From positions 1 through 5,994 of the forward strand of contig JALVUT010000422.1 in assembly GCA_027035445.1 (NCBI GenBank): 5,994 nt of DNA, in the 5' to 3' direction. This document shows, piece after piece, positions 1 to 5,994 of this stretch. The position numbers were made by a program, and so were the translations under genes. The stretch comes from Thermococcus sp. Lineage in GTDB: Archaea; Methanobacteriota_B; Thermococci; Thermococcales; Thermococcaceae. The notes beneath the pieces were generated by a model that had not been told where the DNA came from, made no database searches, and worked only from the letters and a program-made list of their open reading frames with translations. Numbering within the stretch: position 1 is the stretch's first letter; each line of letters opens with the position of its first letter.

Positions 1-2766
<2,766 letters not shown>

Positions 2767-2779
2767 TTTACCGCAAGAT

Positions 2780-2791
2780 AAGTTTATAAAT
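2780..2791 (+). promoter_or_regulatory. guaAB promoter, TATA box
   Basis: The purP-guaAB gap is only 67 bases but holds a clear archaeal TATA element, TTTATAAA at 2783-2790, preceded by a purine-rich stretch that could be the BRE. Initiation about 25 bases downstream of the box centre would fall near 2811, leaving a leader of about 12 bases before the ATG at 2824. This is typical for Thermococcales. It suggests that the GMP synthase block is transcribed separately from purL-purP, although readthrough cannot be excluded. Confidence 0.65.
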
Positions 2792-2813
2792 TGACGTCCG
2801 AATGGTGGCAGAA

Positions 2814-2820
2814 GGTGGTG
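2814..2820 (+). promoter_or_regulatory. Ribosome binding site that fixes the guaAB start
   Basis: GGTGGTG sits three bases before the ATG at 2824 and pairs well with the archaeal 16S 3' end. It lies downstream of the in-frame TTG at 2791, so it rules out that longer alternative start. Confidence 0.7.
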
Positions 2821-2823
2821 TCC

Positions 2824-3747
2824 ATGTGGGAGAACTTCATCGAGGAGAAGGTCGGAGAGATAAGAGAGACCGTTGGCGACGGGAAGGCTATAATAGCCCT
2901 CTCTGGAGGAGTTGACAGTTCGACCGCGGCGATACTCGCTCACAGAGCGATAGGGGGGAAGCTTCACGCGGTCTTCGTTAACACCGGCTTCATGCGCAAG
3001 AACGAACCGGAGTTTGTGGTGAAGACCTTCCATGATGAGTTCGGGCTAAACCTCCACTACGTTGACGCGAGCGACCGCTTCTTTGCCGAGCTCAAGGGCG
3101 TAACCGAGCCTGAGGAGAAGAGGAAGATAATCGGCAGGGTCTTCATCGAGGTCTTTGAGGAGGTGGCTAAGGATGTGGACGCAGACTTCCTCATCCAGGG
3201 AACCATAGCCCCCGACTGGATAGAGAGTCGAGGCAGGATAAAAAGCCACCATAACGTTGGCGGCCTGCCCGAGAAGCTCAATCTGGGGCTAATAGAACCG
3301 CTCAGGGATCTTTACAAGGACGAGGTGAGGGAACTGGCGAGGGAGTTGGGTTTGCCTGAGAAGATATACAACCGCATGCCCTTCCCGGGGCCAGGGCTGG
3401 CCATCAGGGTTCTCGGGGAGGTCACCCCTAAGAGGGTTGCAGTGGTCAGGGAGGCCAACGCAATAGTCGAGGATGAGATTGAGAGGGCAGGCCTAGAGCC
3501 GTGGCAGGCTTTCGCGGTTCTTCTTGGCGTCAGAACGGTGGGCGTTCAGGGTGACATAAGGGTTTACAAGGAGACCATTGCCGTCCGCGTTGTTGAGAGC
3601 CTTGATGGAATGACCGCCAACGCGATGGCGGTTCCCTTCAACGTCCTCCGGAAGATAGCGTTCAGGATAACGAGCGAGATTCCCCAGGTGGGAAGGGTGC
3701 TCTACGACATCACCAACAAGCCGCCGGCGACTATAGAGTTTGAGTGA
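2824..3747 (+). CDS. guaAB: GMP synthase subunit B (ATP pyrophosphatase / XMP amination subunit)
   Basis: This subunit adenylates XMP and aminates it to GMP with ammonia supplied by the separate glutaminase GuaAA. From the ATG at 2824 the product is 307 residues, matching the ~308 of Pyrococcus GuaAB. A TTG at 2791 would add 11 residues, but it lies ahead of the ribosome binding site and almost touches the TATA box, so it is rejected. Visible motifs are the PP-loop SGGVDSS (27-33), [10 protein letters not shown] (126-135), [10 protein letters not shown] (140-149), RMPFPGPGL (184-192) and the family C-terminus KPPATIEFE (299-307). No key residue appears lost. The glutaminase gene does not follow directly: a toxin-antitoxin pair lies between, which is unusual if the recalled adjacent guaAA/guaAB arrangement of Pyrococcus is ancestral. 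The gene ends 43 bases before the antitoxin gene. Confidence 0.96.
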   Translation: MWENFIEEKVGEIRETVGDGKAIIALSGGVDSSTAAILAHRAIGGKLHAVFVNTGFMRKNEPEFVVKTFHDEFGLNLHYVDASDRFFAELKGVTEPEEKRKIIGRVFIEVFEEVAKDVDADFLIQGTIAPDWIESRGRIKSHHNVGGLPEKLNLGLIEPLRDLYKDEVRELARELGLPEKIYNRMPFPGPGLAIRVLGEVTPKRVAVVREANAIVEDEIERAGLEPWQAFAVLLGVRTVGVQGDIRVYKETIAVRVVESLDGMTANAMAVPFNVLRKIAFRITSEIPQVGRVLYDITNKPPATIEFE

Positions 3748-3751
3748 GAAC

Positions 3752-3765
3752 CTTTATTTATTTTT
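3752..3765 (+). promoter_or_regulatory. T-rich element after guaAB: TATA box for the TA genes and/or poly-T terminator
   Basis: The 43-base gap after guaAB contains a tract in which 11 of 13 bases are T (3753-3765). Its first part, CTTTATTTA (3752-3760), resembles an archaeal TATA box and would start transcription near 3780, just ahead of the antitoxin ATG at 3791. The whole run also resembles the U-tract terminators of archaea, which need no hairpin. Sequence alone cannot separate the two roles. Both could hold at once, ending guaAB transcripts and starting the antitoxin-vapC-guaAA transcript. Confidence 0.45.
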
Positions 3766-3790
3766 GAGTGGAATCTGAAACGGTGGGAGC

Positions 3791-4000
3791 ATGGGCGAGA
3801 TCATTGAAGTTGTGTATAAAAACGGCGTGCTGAAGCCGTTGAAGCCGTTGAAGCTGAAGGAAGGACAGAGGCTCATGGTGAGGATTTATCAGGGAGGCTT
3901 CCTTGAGCTGGCGAAGAAGATGAGAAAGGAAGTCACAAAAGAGCGCTTTAAGGAAGACCCAACCGATTATCTTCTGCGTCTCAGGGAGGAGGAGACATGA
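3791..4000 (+). CDS. AF2212-type (DUF104) antitoxin, partner of the downstream PIN toxin
   Basis: This 69-residue protein fits the AF2212/DUF104 antitoxin family. It has an N-terminal strand-rich motif, [21 protein letters not shown] (about 6-26), with the family's NGVLKPL and LKEG cores. A charged helical tail follows (about 36-66, ending LLRLREEET), which is the part expected to bind and mask the toxin. Such proteins are commonly encoded directly upstream of PIN-domain VapC toxins, as here. The ATG at 3791 has GGTGGGAG (3782-3789) just before it. The TGA overlaps the vapC ATG in an ATGA junction, a usual TA layout that lets translation of the antitoxin lead. The doubled LKP unit matches the normal family motif and is not an expansion. 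Whether this antitoxin binds DNA and represses its own promoter is not evident; no ribbon-helix-helix or AbrB signature is seen. Confidence 0.85.
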   Translation: MGEIIEVVYKNGVLKPLKPLKLKEGQRLMVRIYQGGFLELAKKMRKEVTKERFKEDPTDYLLRLREEET

Positions 4001-4443
4001 GGGTCGTTATAGATACCTCTGTCGTGTTTTATCTGTTTTCCAGTTTTTATCCGGAGCGAACCGCGGTTGCAGAACGGGTTATTAAACAAGCTCAGTCGGG
4101 TGATATAGATCTCTACGCTCCTCGTATTGGGGAGGTTGAGTTCGCGGCAGTTCTGTCAAGATATTTCGACCGTGAAAGGGTTCAGAAGGCTTTGGATTTT
4201 TACAGCACTATAGTTGTCTGGGTTCCAGAGGAGTTAATAATCGAAGATTTAAAGGAGGTGGCGTTTCAAACCCACCACAAGGCGTCCGACATATACTTCA
4301 TCGCAACCGCCCTCTACCTGAACGCGGTTCTCATAACCAACGATAGGAAAATGGCTGAACTGGCCAAATCCCTCGGTTTGAAGGCCTTTTATCTAGTTGA
4401 AGAATCCAACGGGTTTTTCAACCTTCTGGGGGTGAAGGAATGA
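3997..4443 (+). CDS. vapC: VapC-type PIN-domain ribonuclease toxin
   Basis: VapC toxins are Mg2+-dependent endoribonucleases that cut tRNA, rRNA or mRNA and stop translation unless held by their antitoxin. The product is 148 residues. All four acidic PIN residues appear present: D6 in VVIDTSVV, E48 in the GEVEFAAVL segment (E46 is the alternative), D98 in [11 protein letters not shown], and D116 in LITNDRKMA. The toxin is therefore probably catalytically competent. A strong GGAGGAGGAG ribosome binding site (3985-3994) lies in the end of the antitoxin gene, and the ATG overlaps the antitoxin TGA. The TGA in turn overlaps the guaAA ATG, so the toxin is fused at both ends into one translational chain. 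The last ~12 residues ([12 protein letters not shown]) look like a tail beyond the PIN fold and contain the guaAA ribosome binding site. By hand count G+C is near 47%, below the flanking metabolic genes, consistent with later acquisition. The RNA target is unknown. Confidence 0.9.
   Translation: MRVVIDTSVVFYLFSSFYPERTAVAERVIKQAQSGDIDLYAPRIGEVEFAAVLSRYFDRERVQKALDFYSTIVVWVPEELIIEDLKEVAFQTHHKASDIYFIATALYLNAVLITNDRKMAELAKSLGLKAFYLVEESNGFFNLLGVKE
4428..4435 (+). promoter_or_regulatory. guaAA ribosome binding site inside the end of vapC
   Basis: GGGGGTGA lies four bases before the guaAA ATG at 4440 and is read at the same time as vapC codons near the end of the toxin. Deleting vapC without preserving this end would remove the translation signal of guaAA. 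Confidence 0.7.
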
Positions 4444-5006
4444 TCCTGATTATGGACAACGGAGGACAGTACGTTCACCGCATTTGGAGGACGCTCCGCT
4501 ATCTCGGTGTGGGGGCGAGGGTAATCCCCAATACGATGTCGCTGGAGGAGATCAAGGCGATGAAGCCGAAGGGGATAATCTTCTCCGGCGGTCCGGACAT
4601 TGAAAGAACGGGCAACTGTGAGGCAATTTTGGAGCACTACGACGAATTTAATGTGCCGATACTGGGAATCTGCCTTGGTCATCAGCTCATAGCGAGGCAC
4701 TTTGGTGGAAGGGTTGGAAAGGGCGATAAGGCGGAGTACAGTCTCGTTGAGGTTCAGATCGTGGTGGAGGACGAGATGTTCAGGGGTCTCCCTGGTAGGC
4801 TAAAGGTATGGGAGAGTCACATGGACGAGGTGAAGGGTCTTCCTCCAGGCTTCACACTCCTGGCTAGAAGTGATACATGTCCGATAGAGGCCATGAAGCA
4901 TGAGAACCTTCCGATTTACGGCGTCCAGTTTCACCCTGAGGTTGCTCACACCGAACGCGGGGCCGATATTTACCGCAATTTTGCGAAGCTCTGTGGGGAG
5001 CTCTAG
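4440..5006 (+). CDS. guaAA: GMP synthase subunit A (class I glutamine amidotransferase)
   Basis: GuaAA hydrolyses glutamine and passes ammonia to GuaAB for XMP amination, the last step of GMP synthesis. The product is 188 residues, close to the ~189 of Pyrococcus GuaAA. The class I glutaminase triad is visible: C78 in the nucleophile elbow GICLGHQ (76-82), with H165 and E167 in GVQFHPE (161-167). Other family segments are [13 protein letters not shown] (5-17), FSGGP (48-52, oxyanion region) and VWESHMDEV (123-131). The ATG overlaps the vapC TGA, and no promoter is seen inside vapC. Expression therefore probably depends on the transcript that carries the TA pair, starting either at the element near 3752 or at the guaAB promoter. 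The gene ends with TAG followed at once by an in-frame TAA. Confidence 0.96.
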   Translation: MILIMDNGGQYVHRIWRTLRYLGVGARVIPNTMSLEEIKAMKPKGIIFSGGPDIERTGNCEAILEHYDEFNVPILGICLGHQLIARHFGGRVGKGDKAEYSLVEVQIVVEDEMFRGLPGRLKVWESHMDEVKGLPPGFTLLARSDTCPIEAMKHENLPIYGVQFHPEVAHTERGADIYRNFAKLCGEL

Positions 5007-5025
5007 TAAGTGACCCTTTTGTTAT

Positions 5026-5043
5026 TCCCTGCAGTCCCAGGGA
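5026..5043. repeat. Small inverted repeat after guaAA
   Basis: TCCCTG (5026-5031) and CAGGGA (5038-5043) form a perfect 6-bp stem with a 6-base loop, 20 bases after the guaAA stop. A short T-run (5017-5020) precedes it and none follows closely. Archaeal termination does not need a hairpin, so any role in 3'-end stability is a guess. Confidence 0.25.
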
Positions 5044-5131
5044 TCTCACCATCCGTTGTTGGCACTTTTGGACCGTTCTTCTGTCCTCCTTCCCCTTTCG
5101 GTGTCATCACTATCATACATTGTGCAGACAG

Positions 5132-5150
5132 AAACTTTTTAAAGTTTTTA
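5132..5150 (+). promoter_or_regulatory. Promoter of the 91-residue gene, TATA box within an inverted repeat
   Basis: GAAAC followed by TTTTTAAAG (5131-5144) fits a BRE plus TATA box. Initiation about 25 bases downstream would be near 5165, giving a very short leader before the ATG at 5173. The same bases form a perfect inverted repeat, AAACTTT (5132-5138) and AAAGTTT (5141-5147) around TT, which could be an operator that competes with TBP. The upstream part of the gap (5011-5100) holds only pyrimidine-rich tracts, which may help end guaAA transcripts. Confidence 0.55.
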
Positions 5151-5172
5151 TATTACCATCTAATGTGATACC

Positions 5173-5448
5173 ATGGGATATTCCATCTACTACCACACAA
5201 AGGTCGAACGTTGGGATGATTTCAGGAGGTTCATAGAAACAGTATGTAATGGGATCGGCCTTGACCTTTCTTTCGTGGGGGATTCCATCCTAATATCCCC
5301 TGAATGTCGCTTTGTGGAGTCCCTCATGATACACAGGAGCGGTGAAGGTTCTGTGAAGACCAACCGAGTAGAGCCCTATCATTCACTCTACCTACTTGTT
5401 CTTCACTCGGTTTCCTCTTTCGGCTCCGTTGAGGTCTGGGAGGATTGA
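5173..5448 (+). CDS. Uncharacterised 91-residue protein
   Basis: I do not recognise a named family, though the sequence feels like a conserved Thermococcales hypothetical. It is a soluble-looking alpha/beta protein without signal peptide or membrane segment. It begins GYSIYYHTKVERWDDF, has a helix around RRFIETVCNGIGL (17-29), and ends in a hydrophobic helix-like stretch SLYLLVLHSVSSFGSVEVWED (71-91). Its two cysteines, at about positions 25 and 45, do not form a metal motif. The ATG at 5173 is supported by a promoter just upstream and by TGTGAT (5164-5169), a near match to the GGTGAT ribosome binding site, three bases before it. The last 46 bases are also coding, in antisense, for the end of the convergent membrane protein gene. 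Sampled G+C is near 47%. A spurious frame is unlikely, given its own promoter and 230 bases not shared with another gene. Function unknown. Confidence 0.7.
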   Translation: MGYSIYYHTKVERWDDFRRFIETVCNGIGLDLSFVGDSILISPECRFVESLMIHRSGEGSVKTNRVEPYHSLYLLVLHSVSSFGSVEVWED

Positions 5449-5994
5449 TCTGTAAGATAAACTTCGAGTATCCTTACGGGCACCGCACCCCTGAGGGTTC
5501 TGTTCTCTATCAGGAGCTTGACGACCCTACCCGGCTCCGCCTCTGGTACGCTATCAACCCAGTAGTAGCCCGGCTTAACGTTGGCGGCTATGTCGTCGTG
5601 GACGAACACCCTGATGAGGCCGTTTTTGACCTCCTCAACGACGCCGTAGGTGTAGTCCCTACCGTAGCGGGATTTAAAGTAATACCTAAACACTACCACA
5701 ACTCCAAGTATCGCCGCGAGGTACCCCATGTAATAGTACACCGTGGTTGCGATGCCCCGTACTACCGTGTATCCGGTGAATGAAACAAAGGAGATTATGG
5801 ATATCCAGTAGTAGAACACCCTATATGGATCCAGCTCTAGGAAGAATTTCCTGTTCCGTAATAGAATGTATCTGATGTACAGGAAGTACGGGGGAGCGAT
5901 CAGGAGGATCCAGAGCACATCCAGCCTCAGGAGCAGGAGAATCAGGTTTACCACCAGGTAGGAAACAAACGCAAGCTGTAGCGTTAGGCTCAGG
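5403..5994 (-). CDS. Multi-pass membrane protein, probably DUF2101 family, 5'-truncated by window edge
   Basis: The minus-strand frame stays open to base 5994, so the GTG at 5952-5954 is not the start and the gene's 5' part lies outside the window; 196 residues are visible. In the visible numbering there are four membrane segments at about 5-22, 25-45, 59-78 and 82-102, the first two separated by a very short loop. A soluble, strand-rich domain follows (about 110-180, starting YGRDYTYGVVEEV), then a polar acidic tail rich in S, T and E (about 181-196, ending TEPKEETE). The soluble part, with VRVFVHDD-like strands and GYYWVDSVPEAEPGRVVKLL, resembles a small beta-barrel domain by eye. I believe this is the DUF2101 family of archaeal predicted membrane proteins, from memory. 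No function is assigned. The gene converges on and overlaps the 91-residue gene by 46 bases. Confidence 0.8.
   Translation of the reverse strand, partial: LSLTLQLAFVSYLVVNLILLLLRLDVLWILLIAPPYFLYIRYILLRNRKFFLELDPYRVFYYWISIISFVSFTGYTVVRGIATTVYYYMGYLAAILGVVVVFRYYFKSRYGRDYTYGVVEEVKNGLIRVFVHDDIAANVKPGYYWVDSVPEAEPGRVVKLLIENRTLRGAVPVRILEVYLTDQSSQTSTEPKEETE

Noticed and set aside
2791..2823. TTG start extending GuaAB by 11 residues
   Set aside because: The TTG directly abuts the TATA box and precedes the GGTGGTG ribosome binding site. The ATG at 2824 gives the expected family length.
3831..3860. Repeated GCCGTTGAA unit in the antitoxin gene
   Set aside because: The encoded LKPLKPLKL matches the normal AF2212-family motif, so it is not a repeat expansion.
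4251..4260. Strong ribosome-binding-like AAAGGAGGTG inside vapC
   Set aside because: No suitable start codon follows at the proper distance. The bases encode ordinary vapC codons (KEV).
4864..5052. Minus-strand 62-codon frame opposite the end of guaAA
   Set aside because: It lies almost wholly antisense to conserved GuaAA residues, including the triad region, and has no promoter of its own.
5445..5783. Plus-strand open frame of 112 codons starting at TTG
   Set aside because: It is antisense to the membrane protein gene, lacks a ribosome binding site, and its translation has no recognisable fold. The minus-strand frame has clear membrane segments instead.

Overview
The window reads as chromosomal DNA of a hyperthermophilic euryarchaeon of the order Thermococcales, most likely Thermococcus. 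The evidence is the two-subunit GMP synthase (separate glutaminase and ATP-pyrophosphatase genes), the archaeal FAICAR synthetase PurP, short leaders behind TATA boxes, GGTGAT-type ribosome binding sites, and proteins that closely resemble my memory of Pyrococcus/Thermococcus homologues. No database search was run.

Layout: (1) 1-2756, plus strand: the 3' part of purL (its first ~120 codons lie outside the window) followed by purP, joined by an ATGA stop/start overlap. These are late steps of IMP synthesis. (2) 2757-5006, plus strand: a new promoter, then guaAB (GMP synthase, ATP-PPase subunit), a small AF2212-type antitoxin gene, a VapC-type PIN toxin gene, and guaAA (GMP synthase, glutaminase subunit). 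The antitoxin, toxin and guaAA are joined by two ATGA overlaps. The toxin-antitoxin (TA) pair therefore sits between the two subunits of one essential enzyme, and the guaAA ribosome binding site lies inside vapC. (3) 5007-5172: an intergenic stretch with pyrimidine-rich tracts and a promoter whose TATA box lies in a perfect 7-bp-arm inverted repeat. (4) 5173-5448, plus strand: a 91-residue uncharacterised protein. (5) 5403-5994, minus strand: the 3' part of a membrane protein gene (probably DUF2101 family), converging on the preceding gene with a 46-bp tail-to-tail coding overlap.

How the genes work together: PurL makes formylglycinamidine ribotide, PurP makes FAICAR (the immediate precursor of IMP), and GuaAB plus GuaAA aminate XMP to GMP, so the first 5 kb serve purine nucleotide synthesis. 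The TA pair is the foreign-looking element. By hand count vapC is near 47% G+C, against roughly 57-63% in sampled rows of purL and guaAB. The most interesting point is the physical and probably translational tie between vapC and guaAA. I found no RNA genes, CRISPR arrays, insertion sequences or attachment sites.
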